Shown in pieces: positions 45,510 to 54,146 of a DNA stretch of 54,953 nucleotides. The DNA comes from Acidobacteria bacterium AH-259-L09. GTDB lineage: Bacteria > Acidobacteriota > UBA6911 > RPQK01. The notes under the pieces were generated by a model. That model was not told the origin of the DNA. It worked only from the letters and a program-made list of their open reading frames with translations, and did no database searches. The DNA is taken from NCBI GenBank assembly GCA_027717875.1, contig JALLOL010000002.1, forward strand, positions 1 through 54,953, written 5' to 3'. Position 1 is the first letter of the stretch. Every line of letters starts with the position of its first letter. The translations under genes were made by a program, and so were the position numbers.

Positions 45510-48500
45510 GATTGTTTCCCGAAGATGTGTGGATAGTTCGAGATAATGGACTCCCAATCGTCCTTATGCCCGAAACGAATCACGGTGAAGCCAGTGTCCG
45601 CGAGACATTCCATCTGCTCTGCATCGCGCTGTTGTCGTTCAGGATATTCGTGGTGCGGTCCATCGACGTAGACAACGGTCATGCAATTTTCGTAGAGAAA
45701 GTCGGGGCGCGTTTGGCAGGCTTCAATCAGGTGTTGGGCCTTTGAGGGGAGCCGGTAGCCTTTATCGTGAACATATTTTAACCAGTTCCTCTCGAGAGCG
45801 GAGTCTGTCAGGTTCAGAAGCTGCTGGTAGTGCTCGGCCGGGGATGTATCCGTGGGAGATGCCTGCACCGTGGCATCCCTCAGCTGGAGCAGCAGATCCC
45901 GAATCATCTTTCGATCGAGTAATTTGTGATCTCTTTGGTTGACGTAACTCAGCAGGCAGTCGTAGCAAGCCGCTTCACAGTCTTCAGTGGCCCGGGGCGC
46001 TCTTTTGAGATCATCACCCGTGTCAGCGTCGAAGTGACACAGCTCAAGGGCCTTGCGAGCGACATTGGATAGGGCTTTTGGGTCGTCCAGCAGATGGCGT
46101 AGGACTCCGGCTCCGCCCTCGGCTGACTCGTAGAAGAGAAGAAGGTTGCGAGTGTCTCGGTGTGGAAGAGGTTCAGCAGCCAGTTCACGATCCTCAAGCT
46201 GATAAACCACCTGAAGGGCATTCTTGATAGCAGCCTGAAGGGAAGCCATGACGTTTTCGTCCAGCTTTTGACTGGGTTTAAATAGGAGACTATTCTTGCG
46301 GTCTTCCACAAATGGAATCACTCTCAACGTGTGCTGCCCGTAGGGATCGTCCCGGTCATCCTCAATGGCCTGCGGATCCCTTTGCCAATAACCATTATCG
46401 ATGTCCAGCACAAAGCCGAGCTGCTGCCGATTCTCCCGCCGCAGCCAGCCAAGATTAATGCGCCATAAGGTTGCCGCATGTCCATAGGAGATCCGGGCTA
46501 TTGGTGAATCACCATTTTGGACTATCCCTTCACGGCAGGAGAGCCGGCCGTCGATCAGGGCGAACCGTATGCCTGTTCGAATATCATAGCCAAGACGCAA
46601 GCGCTCGTCCTCATCGCAACTGATGTTGTCTCGTCGACGAGTGGAGACATTCTGTAGCCTGAAGAGCTGGCTTAGAGGGATGTCCAGAGTAGCCCCACAA
46701 CGCTCGCAGAGATCTAGTCCCTCATCATCCAACATGGGGTGAAGGTAACCACAGGTGTGGCACTGTTTGGCGCGGTTGGTGGTGAAGTCTCGTTCCTCTT
46801 CCTGAATTGGCAGAATGACTTTGTTAATGATGTAGCGCGATCCCTCGTGGTAGACAAAGGCCCTGGGGCCGAACTCCGAAATTGCGAGGAAGCGCGGCCG
46901 AGACAGGAACTCGTCTTGGCCGGTTCTTCTGCGCCGGGCTGGGATATAAGCCGAAAGGGGAAGCCTCGGAAAGCTGTATCCAGCCAAGAACCCTTCACTA
47001 GCGAAATAGCGGTAACTGTAGAAATCAGATTGGATGATGTTCTGGCCTTGGGTGAGTAACTCCAGCTGACTCTCGGCCTCCGACCGGAGCCCTCTGGCAC
47101 GTTTTCGTTCGTGGTGACTTCGCGAGGCGTCTCCGATAATACCGTGCTGCCTGTCGCGCTGAGATCGAGCCGCTTGATAGAGGCTTCTCCAGCGATTACA
47201 TGCACTGTCAAAAGTTAGTGGGGCTCGTGAAATGACGGTATCGAGCCAGTCGTTCGTGTACCAGTCGACGCCTCTCAGGTGATCCTCGATGCTGGACAAG
47301 ACACGGCTGGCTCTTTCAAGTGCCCTGGACCGAGCGGTCGGAGAATTGATGTCGTTTTGGACCGAATCCAAGAGTTTCATACTGGGCAGCTCACCCGATA
47401 GATCTAGAATGTCTCTGAGAGAAGTACCCAAGCTTACTCCCGTTTCGGCAAGCCAGATGGCTTGGATATGAGCACGGACTAAGTCCTCATTTGCCAACTC
47501 GAGACGAGGAGGAGTGACGGCGCCCATGGCCATGTGTTCGGGCCGTTTGAAGAAGTACTGGTCATGAGGACTTCCAGTGGAGCAATAGGTGAAGACCAGG
47601 GCAGGCTGGCCACTTCTGCCGGCGCGGCCGCTTCTTTGCGCATAGTTGGCCGGCGTAGGTGGTACGTTGCGCATGTTGACCACGTTGAGTTCGGAAATAT
47701 CCACGCCGAGTTCCATGGTCGGCGAGCAGTAAAGAATCGGAAGGCGTGCTTCTCGAAACCGCTCCTCTCTTTCTTCCCGGATTTCGTACGGGACTTGAGC
47801 TGTGTGCTCGCGAGCTTCGATCCCTTTTAACTCCCCTGCGACATTGCGATAAAAATCGACAAAAAAAGTATTGGTCCGGATTCCCTCCTCGGGCAGATCG
47901 GGCATACGAATGGGATCGTGAAAACCTTTGGTCCCGTCTCCAACAACCCACTGCATGCCATCAGCCAGTAGCTGATAGCCGGGGACATCATCTTCGTCAC
48001 GAGGCTCAAGCTGTACCCTGACCAACCCAGCTTGCTGCAGGGCACTGAGCAGCTCGACGATAATGGTTTCTGTCTCCTTCAACTTGATCTTATCTGGATA
48101 GTCCTCAAACGTACCGGGACGTCTGAGGTAGAGCCCGAAACCTCCACGCGGTGAAAGATAAAGAAATCCCCTGTGATCTCCCCGCCTCTGTGATCTCGGA
48201 AGCAGGATCCGGGATGTCTCCATCTTTTCACTTTCGTCCAAGGACCAAGGCTCCTTGAGGCGCTGGTCGCTTTGCTGCTGGAGCCGTTCCTGAAAATCTG
48301 CATCGAGATAATTCACCCCGATAGCGAGTTCGCGTCGCATATAGTCGAGAAGCACTTCAGCCACTTTCGCTCGCGTTTCGGGCTTTGCCTGGGCCAGAGC
48401 GGAGTGGCAGTTTTGCCAGATATCTTCGGCTTGGCTAAGTTCTTCGAGTGATCCGTATTTGATTTCGAGCAAGCCACACTGTTCTAGATTGGGTGATGTC

Positions 48501-50689
48501 ACGCGCCAACCTCGTCTTAAGTCGCGGTAAAGCCGATAACCTAGTAGGTTTTTGAAGGCCTCGTCTGTATTACGTCGACCCTGAAACCGATTATCAGTTG
48601 GATCCTGTGCGTACAATTCAAACGGAAGTTTGAGGGCTGCGAAAACCTTCTGGGTCAACTCATCATGGCTAAGACCACTCTCACCAGCTTCCAGGGCTGC
48701 CCGATAAAGACCAGCTCGCAAGATACCGATTTCAATGAAGTCATTGAAATGACCAGCCTGAAGGGAAGCATCCTGGCGGTTATCGGTGAAGCTCAGCAGC
48801 TTTTTAGCTTTTTCAGGGAGGTCAAATTCGGACATGGTGAGATTTCGAATGGTCGATAGACTCAGCAGAGTGGTTGCTGTGCTCCGACCGCCCAAACCCA
48901 AAGAACTTAATTTTCCATAGTCGGATCTCTGCCGAAAATCGTAGGAGACTCCGCAATTGAGACAAAACCTGAATGGAGCCGAGATGTACTGACAGGTGAG
49001 ACCGTCCGGGCCCTCGATTCCATCAGGGAGGATATTGCGAGTTCTAGGTAGGTGCTTTCTTCGGTTGCTCCGGATCGAGATTCTTCCATCGTGTTCCTCC
49101 AACCAGTCGTCCGGTAATCTGTCTTGGATCTGACCCGAATCGTCGGGCCAAGGATTGGTCGAGCTGAAGTAGAGAAATCCGGCCTCGCTTGCATGGTCAC
49201 GAGCCTGATCGGAAAGTTCTCGGATTTCATAGTAGTTCTGGTCCCCGTCAGGTTTAACAAACCGTACACAGTAGTATTCCTGACCACATTCCCGGCAAAA
49301 GACCAAAGGAAGCAGAATCTTGCTGCGGTCACCGGGAACAAATTGCTGGCCATGAACTGTAACGTAACGGGATTCCTCCGGCTCAAGTGAAGCGTAGACG
49401 GTGTCTCCTCGACTGATGAATTGGTGTAGACGGAATGCGAAGGGAGCAAAGCCGCTATCCGGATTGGGTTGACAGCGGTAGCTGGACAGAAGTCCTTCCT
49501 CGATCGTTTTCGCCGCTCTGGTTTTGCTGAACCCAGTTCCCTCAGTGAGTAAATTGGCGGCTCCCTGATCGCCGGTGAGGGTCTTGGGTGAAGTACGAAC
49601 AAGCCGTCCGCTCTGGTCGGTCGTAACGCCAAAGGTTGTCTCCAACCAAATGGAAAGCGGATCAGTCGAGAAGGAATCGTAGTCTTCAGGTGGTTTTCGG
49701 CTTTCGTCACTCAAACGTTTCGTCAGTTCCGAAATGAATTCAGGGTCATCCAGCGGTCGGTCAGGTGTGGAACGGCGAAGCGTCTCTCCAATGACATTTT
49801 CTGGTTTGACCTCGACTCCAAACAGCGTGGAAGCAATCGAAGCCACCTGCTTCTGCTGTTCCTCCAGGGTACCCCCTCCCGCCACTGTGGCTGAGGTCCC
49901 AACATACTGGAGGTTTTTTGCTGAGGTAGCCTCCTGGACGCGGCGAGCGAGTAGCGCCACATCTGCCCCCTGACGGCCACGGTAAGTGTGAAGCTCATCC
50001 AAGACCAGGAACTGAAGGTCTCTCGACGCTCGGACCAGTTTTTTCTCGCCAGGTCGGGTCAGGATCAACTCCAACATGACAAAGTTGGTGAGGAGAATAT
50101 CTGGTGGGTTGGCAATAATAGCGATCTTTTCCTCGTCCTTCTCCTGTCCCGTATAGCGCTTGAAGGTTACCGGACCCTTTTTGTTGGGGTAACCGAGATT
50201 AATGAACTTCTCAAGCTCGCCCATCTGACTGTTCGCCAGGGCGTTCATGGGGTAGACGATGATGGCCTGAATCCCTTTACCAGGTCCGTTCTGGAGGACA
50301 TAGTCGACGATAGGGACAATGTAGGCAAGACTCTTCCCAGAGCCCGTTCCCGTCGTCAGCACGTAACTTGCACCCGTCTGTGCCACCCGGATCGCATCCT
50401 CCTGATGTTTGTGAAGACGTAAGGAATTTCCGGTGCCGTCTTTGTCCTTTTGTGTACGGAAGATGCGGTTGCACTCAGGATGGAGTAAACCTTCTTGGAC
50501 CAGCTCGTCGATGGTCTTGCCTGGCTCAAAGGCAGGGCTCATCTGAATGAGCGGGTCGGGCCAGAGCAGGCCGCGTTTCAGGCTGTCCTCCACATATTGA
50601 TTAATGCGCTGATCTCGGATAGTGATGAAACTGGAGATGTAAGAAGCGTAGTCCTCAATGAGGCGATTTCGAAGGTCAAAGACATTCAT
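45506..50689 (-). CDS. Giant DEAD-box helicase with DUF1998 and C-terminal nuclease-like domain (DruE/DrmA-DrmB-like)
   Basis: A 1727-aa protein. The helicase begins at HQEDAIRV with motif I YVLTTGTGSGKSLAYIVPIV (about residue 120), then II FLVLDELHTYRGRQGAD, III YVGTSATVAGG, and IV-VI around ILYCSPTMELGVDISELNVV and YAQRSGRAGRSGQPALVF (about 1040). Zinc-type cysteine pairs appear at FCRECGQEYYC, FCLNCGVSYDF and CHTCGYLHPM...CERCGATLD. A DUF1998 module follows (FYESAEGGAGVLRHLLDDP), with four Cys in ELCHFDAD, TEDCEAACYDC. The last 80 residues (TRPDFLYENCMTVVYVDGPH, GFTVIRFGHKDDW) look like a DUF559/VSR-type PD-(D/E)XK nuclease. ATG at 50689 is preferred to TTG at 50725. First gene of the coupled defence operon. 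Confidence 0.87.
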   Translation of the reverse strand: MNVFDLRNRLIEDYASYISSFITIRDQRINQYVEDSLKRGLLWPDPLIQMSPAFEPGKTIDELVQEGLLHPECNRIFRTQKDKDGTGNSLRLHKHQEDAIRVAQTGASYVLTTGTGSGKSLAYIVPIVDYVLQNGPGKGIQAIIVYPMNALANSQMGELEKFINLGYPNKKGPVTFKRYTGQEKDEEKIAIIANPPDILLTNFVMLELILTRPGEKKLVRASRDLQFLVLDELHTYRGRQGADVALLARRVQEATSAKNLQYVGTSATVAGGGTLEEQQKQVASIASTLFGVEVKPENVIGETLRRSTPDRPLDDPEFISELTKRLSDESRKPPEDYDSFSTDPLSIWLETTFGVTTDQSGRLVRTSPKTLTGDQGAANLLTEGTGFSKTRAAKTIEEGLLSSYRCQPNPDSGFAPFAFRLHQFISRGDTVYASLEPEESRYVTVHGQQFVPGDRSKILLPLVFCRECGQEYYCVRFVKPDGDQNYYEIRELSDQARDHASEAGFLYFSSTNPWPDDSGQIQDRLPDDWLEEHDGRISIRSNRRKHLPRTRNILPDGIEGPDGLTCQYISAPFRFCLNCGVSYDFRQRSDYGKLSSLGLGGRSTATTLLSLSTIRNLTMSEFDLPEKAKKLLSFTDNRQDASLQAGHFNDFIEIGILRAGLYRAALEAGESGLSHDELTQKVFAALKLPFELYAQDPTDNRFQGRRNTDEAFKNLLGYRLYRDLRRGWRVTSPNLEQCGLLEIKYGSLEELSQAEDIWQNCHSALAQAKPETRAKVAEVLLDYMRRELAIGVNYLDADFQERLQQQSDQRLKEPWSLDESEKMETSRILLPRSQRRGDHRGFLYLSPRGGFGLYLRRPGTFEDYPDKIKLKETETIIVELLSALQQAGLVRVQLEPRDEDDVPGYQLLADGMQWVVGDGTKGFHDPIRMPDLPEEGIRTNTFFVDFYRNVAGELKGIEAREHTAQVPYEIREEREERFREARLPILYCSPTMELGVDISELNVVNMRNVPPTPANYAQRSGRAGRSGQPALVFTYCSTGSPHDQYFFKRPEHMAMGAVTPPRLELANEDLVRAHIQAIWLAETGVSLGTSLRDILDLSGELPSMKLLDSVQNDINSPTARSRALERASRVLSSIEDHLRGVDWYTNDWLDTVISRAPLTFDSACNRWRSLYQAARSQRDRQHGIIGDASRSHHERKRARGLRSEAESQLELLTQGQNIIQSDFYSYRYFASEGFLAGYSFPRLPLSAYIPARRRRTGQDEFLSRPRFLAISEFGPRAFVYHEGSRYIINKVILPIQEEERDFTTNRAKQCHTCGYLHPMLDDEGLDLCERCGATLDIPLSQLFRLQNVSTRRRDNISCDEDERLRLGYDIRTGIRFALIDGRLSCREGIVQNGDSPIARISYGHAATLWRINLGWLRRENRQQLGFVLDIDNGYWQRDPQAIEDDRDDPYGQHTLRVIPFVEDRKNSLLFKPSQKLDENVMASLQAAIKNALQVVYQLEDRELAAEPLPHRDTRNLLLFYESAEGGAGVLRHLLDDPKALSNVARKALELCHFDADTGDDLKRAPRATEDCEAACYDCLLSYVNQRDHKLLDRKMIRDLLLQLRDATVQASPTDTSPAEHYQQLLNLTDSALERNWLKYVHDKGYRLPSKAQHLIEACQTRPDFLYENCMTVVYVDGPHHEYPERQQRDAEQMECLADTGFTVIRFGHKDDWESIISNYPHIFGKQS

Positions 50690-51067
50690 AAGATGTTGTC
50701 GACCTATAATTAACAAGGATGTCAACGTCTGAACGCGTTTTCAAGCGATTTTAGTACATTCTGTTTGTGGTTGTTCACAAGTGTGGTTTGGTTATCCAAA
50801 TCTAAAGGGGCCGATTCGAAAAGACTTCTGTCACCTACTCATTAATCTCATTCTCTCATGCACCAGCCATATACTATACAAACTTCCAGTCCAGCAGCTT
50901 CAGGGTGACTTAAGCGAAAGGTTTGGGAAACCCTTACCGAGAGCTTCGACAACTGTCTCTTCATCGACCTCCTATTTAAGGAGCGGAATCGTGCCTATAC
51001 CAAGGGTCCGTAGCGGTTTCGCTTGATGATACGTACAGGAGATGCGAACAGGATTGCACCTCTCCGT
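50690..51067. other. 378-bp gap between the defence operon and the AbiE pair
   Basis: It must hold the promoter of the defence operon. TTGACA on the minus strand (50720-50725) has no -10 at the right distance, so the promoter is not pinned down. A minus-strand open frame of 38 codons (50964 to 50848) follows a perfect AGGAGG but has no family resemblance. A neighbouring frame reads EVDEETVVEALGKGFPNLSL and stops, which could be a fragment of a small regulator. Confidence 0.35.
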
Positions 51068-51910
51068 TTAGGGCTCGGGAAAGGATGGAACAATACCGAG
51101 TTTTTTGAGAAGGTGTTGGGCTCGTTCAAAGGCATCTCTTTGAAGCAACTCTCTTTCCTCAGGATCCGCGGCCGCCTCAAAGTCGGCTACGAACTTGGGA
51201 CCCAGGTCCTCTACCGTAGAGAATTTTTTCCCAATCTTTTCAAGGCCCTCGCGGACCAATCCATGGTCGACATAAGGCAGAAATTCCTCTACTAGGGCAT
51301 CGAGACCACCCGGGTAATTCTTCAGAGAATAATAGATATCCCAGGCATCCTTTTCTTTCAGCCGATCACTGAGTGCCATTCCTTTCATTACCAGGAATGG
51401 AACCATCGAAGCCACACGCACACGAACGGTGTCCCTTCCACCTTCCGGAAGGTGTCCTTCCAGGATCACTTCGGTGTTGAGCTCAAAAGCCAGATCGCAG
51501 CCGCGTGCCTTTCGGGGACGCACATCTTGAATTCGCTGGGTCCGACGACTCTTTCCTGTGCCGTGGTACTCTCCGGCTAGCAGATCAACTTCCACAGTGA
51601 CTTTCCGGCCTTTGATGATCAAGGAGCGGTAATAGATGAATGGCTGCTGCTTGTCTTGTTCATAGCCCCTCCCAATCAGGAGTCGGTGAATCGTTTTGTA
51701 ACCTGCCTCGCCTAATGTTTGGTGGTTTAGCGCAAGATCAACATCCAGAGTTCCGACGTGCGGCTCTGTCTGCTCTCCCAACAGGAGTTCAGGAACCCAA
51801 CCTCCTACTAGAACGATGTCATCGCGATATTCTCCCAGTAAATGGGTCAGTTCAATCAGTACGGATTTTGCAGCAGCCACGGCAGTGGCTGTGTAGTCAG
51901 TTCGTTTCAT
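51068..51910 (-). CDS. AbiEii-like nucleotidyltransferase toxin
   Basis: A 280-aa DNA polymerase beta-type nucleotidyltransferase. The family motif is visible as VLVGGWVPELLLG followed by GTLDVDLALN (the two active-site Asp residues) and later KVTVEVDLLAGEY with a third acidic residue. AbiEii toxins transfer nucleotides to tRNA acceptor ends and halt translation during phage infection. The helical C-terminal half (KDAWDIYYSLKNYPGGLDAL) is typical. ATG at 51910 overlaps the antitoxin stop as ATGA and is preferred to TTG at 51916. The gene order antitoxin-toxin is standard for type IV AbiE systems. Confidence 0.85.
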   Translation of the reverse strand: MKRTDYTATAVAAAKSVLIELTHLLGEYRDDIVLVGGWVPELLLGEQTEPHVGTLDVDLALNHQTLGEAGYKTIHRLLIGRGYEQDKQQPFIYYRSLIIKGRKVTVEVDLLAGEYHGTGKSRRTQRIQDVRPRKARGCDLAFELNTEVILEGHLPEGGRDTVRVRVASMVPFLVMKGMALSDRLKEKDAWDIYYSLKNYPGGLDALVEEFLPYVDHGLVREGLEKIGKKFSTVEDLGPKFVADFEAAADPEERELLQRDAFERAQHLLKKLGIVPSFPEP

Positions 51911-52965
51911 GCCCAAGTTGGCTTTATGACCTCGTCGAGGAGAAACTGTGCGGCTTCTTCGCCCCGGCCAGCCATATTCTTCAGATCGAGGTAAAGCTGA
52001 ACAGAAGACACGATGGGGACTCCATCGACCTCTTCGGTCTGATGAAAGACTCCCTCGTCATAGGGAATCATCAGGTTTAAAGTCGCGCCACTGGAGACTT
52101 TCTTGAAATTCAGTTGAGAAGCAACCTTCTCGACATTTGCATTGAAATATGCTGTAACCAGTTTATAGCGAACGAAAGGTGCTGTCCTTGCAGCAGCTGA
52201 GAAACCTGTTAATGCAAACTGGACGCGTTGTCGACGACAAAAATCCGATAGCTGTTCTTCCGTCTCTGACACATCAGAAAGTGTGTAGAAAGAGGCTATA
52301 TTGCTTTTTTGTATCTGGTACTGTGCTGCCCACTGCAGGAGCAATGCCTCAAGTCCGACGAGCTGAAGCCCATCACGGGCTTCTTGAATCCACTCACGTT
52401 CGACCAGCAACTCTTTCACCTTGGCCACAAGACCAAGACTCACGTCTGCCTCTTGGGCCAAGTCCTGCATTTTCCACCGTCGTTTGGTATTCAATAGCAG
52501 CACTCGGAGAATCCGAGATGACTTTGGAGAATAAAGTGATTGCAGCTCTCTTTTTTCACTGAAGGGGTTGGCTCGCCCCTCCTGGTGGACATAAACTTGA
52601 TTAAAAACGAATCGACAGTTGCCCGCGAGATCAACGTATCCGACACCTTCCTGAGAGCAAATTTCCGCCGCAGTTGGTGAAATGTAGGGGGCAACTACCA
52701 CTCCATAGGCATTGGGAAGCGATTCTTTATATCGAAGAATCTGGTTCACTGCCGCACGAATCCATCGGGGCTGGCCACTGTTCTTAACCTCAACTATTAT
52801 TGTTTTCTGGCCCTTCGGGAGTTTTACCTTCAAGGTAAAGTCCGGCGTGACTCCCGGCATCATCGCCTTCTGGATAGACGATTCTAAAAGCTCCAGAAAT
52901 GGCACTTCAGCTAAACACTTTTTGAGAGCTTCTTGAGCCCGTTCTTCAAAGCGATCTATTTTCAT
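51907..52965 (-). CDS. AbiEi-like antitoxin/transcriptional regulator with a PD-(D/E)XK-like N-terminus
   Basis: A 352-aa protein of the longer AbiEi antitoxin group. The N-terminal 130 residues resemble a restriction-endonuclease fold (VTPDFTLKVKLPKGQKTIIV then EVKNSGQPRW, matching D...ExK), followed by the group's hallmark EICSQEGVGYVDLAGNCRFV. A winged helix-turn-helix follows (SSRILRVLLLNTKRRWKMQD, ADVSLGLVAKVKELL, about residues 150-195). The C-terminal AbiEi domain ends with QLYLDLKNMAGRGEEAAQFL. It should repress its own promoter, where an 18-bp palindrome lies just before the gene. Whether the N-terminal fold still cuts DNA is unknown. Confidence 0.8.
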   Translation of the reverse strand: MKIDRFEERAQEALKKCLAEVPFLELLESSIQKAMMPGVTPDFTLKVKLPKGQKTIIVEVKNSGQPRWIRAAVNQILRYKESLPNAYGVVVAPYISPTAAEICSQEGVGYVDLAGNCRFVFNQVYVHQEGRANPFSEKRELQSLYSPKSSRILRVLLLNTKRRWKMQDLAQEADVSLGLVAKVKELLVEREWIQEARDGLQLVGLEALLLQWAAQYQIQKSNIASFYTLSDVSETEEQLSDFCRRQRVQFALTGFSAAARTAPFVRYKLVTAYFNANVEKVASQLNFKKVSSGATLNLMIPYDEGVFHQTEEVDGVPIVSSVQLYLDLKNMAGRGEEAAQFLLDEVIKPTWA

Positions 52966-52977
52966 TATTTAAGCAAG

Positions 52978-52995
52978 TTTCACCGTACGGTGAAA
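52978..52995. promoter_or_regulatory. 18-bp perfect palindrome, probable AbiEi operator
   Basis: TTTCACCGTACGGTGAAA is perfectly self-complementary over 18 bp. It lies 13 bp upstream of the AbiEi-like ATG and immediately downstream of the -10 box of the promoter at 52997-53025, covering the expected transcription start. AbiEi proteins repress by binding inverted repeats at their promoters, so this is the natural binding site. Confidence 0.75.
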
Positions 52996-52996
52996 T

Positions 52997-53025
52997 ATAT
53001 TAATATAATGAAAATAAGATGTCAA
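52997..53025 (-). promoter_or_regulatory. Strong sigma-70 promoter of the AbiE pair
   Basis: On the minus strand: -35 TTGACA (53020-53025, perfect), a 17-bp A/T-rich spacer, and -10 TAATAT (52997-53002). It is one of the best promoters in the window and points at the AbiEi-like gene. The palindrome at 52978-52995 would block it when occupied. Confidence 0.78.
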
Positions 53026-53328
53026 GGGATCCACTGATTCGAGCAGGAACTTCGCACGCATGAGGCAAAGAGCTAAGAGAAACGTGGATTTGGGGTGGAT
53101 TTTGAGAAAGAGGATATTTGCAAGGGGGATTAAGTAGTAGTGCAATGGGGGGAATTAGCGGTCCCACGCCTGGGTAGAGGAGAATTCAGAAAAGGTTCAC
53201 GTCTAGAGAGACAATCCAAACAATACCTGTTGAGCTTTTCCGAACTGTAACTGCTACTGGTTTCCTAAAAAAGCGCCGAGAAGACTTGGAGTGAACAAAT
53301 ACATTCGCCGCGCCAGATTTAAGAACCC
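53026..53328. other. 303-bp gap with a possible gene fragment
   Basis: No supported gene. On the plus strand a short frame after a stop at about 53175 reads RFTSRETIQTIPVELFRTVT then ATGFLKKRREDLE and TGA near 53293. It looks protein-like but has no start codon and no recognised family, and may be the tail of a lost gene. The missing C-terminal part of VapC was not found here in any frame. Confidence 0.3.
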
Positions 53329-53478
53329 TCAAATTGCCCTTTTCCTTAAGATGAGTAGGTCTTGCCTTCCCCTTAACAATCTGTCGACTCGCTCACTTTC
53401 GGGTTCGGGTAGGTAGACCTTCACCAAGGCACTGGCGTCAAGGTAAAGAGGGCCGATCGGTCTAGAACCGGTCTTCAC
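53329..53478 (-). pseudogene. Truncated VapC-type PIN-domain toxin
   Basis: Starts at GTG 53478, inside the end of the antitoxin gene, with GGAGGAGC just upstream. It reads GPLYLDASALVKVYLPEPES, the N-terminus of a PIN ribonuclease with its first metal-binding Asp, then a stop at 53329-53331 after 49 codons. Full VapC toxins have about 130-150 residues and three more acidic active-site positions. The rest is missing, so the toxin should be inactive. Confidence 0.65.
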
Positions 53479-53698
53479 GCTCCTCCATGATCGTCTGCGA
53501 AAGTGGCGGGCGAAGGATGGGCATCTGTTTTCGAAAAGAGCCGTGGCTTCGAAACTTCTTGCCCTGCTGCTGCGGTGGCGGGCCGAGTCGTGCCACGGGC
53601 GTTCCGCGGTCCGTAATCACCACCTCCTGTCCGCTTTTTACCGCTTCTATCAGAGCGGATAGATTCTGCCGCGCCTCCCGAATGCCGGCTTTTTTCAC
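53462..53698 (-). CDS. Phd/YefM-family antitoxin
   Basis: A 78-aa antitoxin of the prevent-host-death family. The N-terminal DNA-binding fold is typical (GIREARQNLSALIEAVKSGQ then EVVITDRGTPVARLGP), and the basic, disordered C-terminus would have bound the toxin. The start is GTG at 53698; no ribosome-binding site is visible and the operator lies only seven bases upstream, so the mRNA may be nearly leaderless. Its partner VapC gene overlaps its 3' end but is truncated, leaving a possible solitary antitoxin. Confidence 0.85.
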   Translation of the reverse strand: MKKAGIREARQNLSALIEAVKSGQEVVITDRGTPVARLGPPPQQQGKKFRSHGSFRKQMPILRPPLSQTIMEEREDRF

Positions 53699-53704
53699 AA
53701 GTCT

Positions 53705-53726
53705 ATTGTGCTACAAGTAGCACAAT
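53705..53726. promoter_or_regulatory. Inverted-repeat operator upstream of the Phd antitoxin
   Basis: ATTGTGCTA (53705-53713) and TAGCACAAT (53718-53726) form a perfect 9-bp inverted repeat with a CAAG spacer, seven bases before the antitoxin start. Phd antitoxins autoregulate through such palindromes. The promoter boxes must overlap it but were not resolved. Confidence 0.7.
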
Positions 53727-54146
53727 GATTTCAAGTTCGTAAGCTTCCAGATCGATGGTAATCGTCTTAACCGCCATGCACTGATACCGCTACAGGTGCG
53801 CTACAGGGGCGCTGCAGGGGACGGGGGGCGCTGCAGGGGACGGTAATCTTTTCTCCTTGGTCGTCTTCGACCGCACAATTTTCTGTAAATATGCAGTTGG
53901 TCATTGTGGCAGAGAATGGTCGCCGTGGACTACAGCTAGTTCGATCGGCTGCATTACACTCTCACAGCTGAGTGACATCGACACAGTGTCCTATCTCTTG
54001 ACGTGAACCAAGTGACCGTTTTGTCAACGCACGTTTACAGTTTCAAAACCCTTTATTGATTGAGAAGAACGTCAACCTGCTCAGGCATGCCGGCCATATA
54101 GTGGCATGTGCGGGCGCGGATACCAATATATAGTAAAGATGGGAAT
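53727..54146. other. 420-bp non-coding stretch upstream of the sigma-54 promoter
   Basis: No gene is supported. It holds a cluster of short direct repeats (53789-53843). An inverted repeat CATGCC (54086-54091) / GGCATG (54103-54108) lies about 40 bp upstream of the sigma-54 -24 box. That is near the position where an enhancer-binding protein might act, although such sites are usually further away. Confidence 0.4.
53789..53843. repeat. Four short direct repeats with core GCTRCAGG
   Basis: The core GCTACAGG or GCTGCAGG begins at 53789, 53800, 53811 and 53830. The first three are spaced exactly 11 bp apart. The last two share the longer GCGCTGCAGGGGACGG. The array is very G-rich on the plus strand and lies in non-coding DNA between the antitoxin and the sigma-54 promoter. 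Confidence 0.6.

Noticed and set aside
50848..50964. 38-codon frame after a perfect AGGAGG upstream of the defence operon
   Set aside because: No recognisable sequence, and an overlapping frame looks equally protein-like. Kept as a note in the gap entry, not called as a gene.
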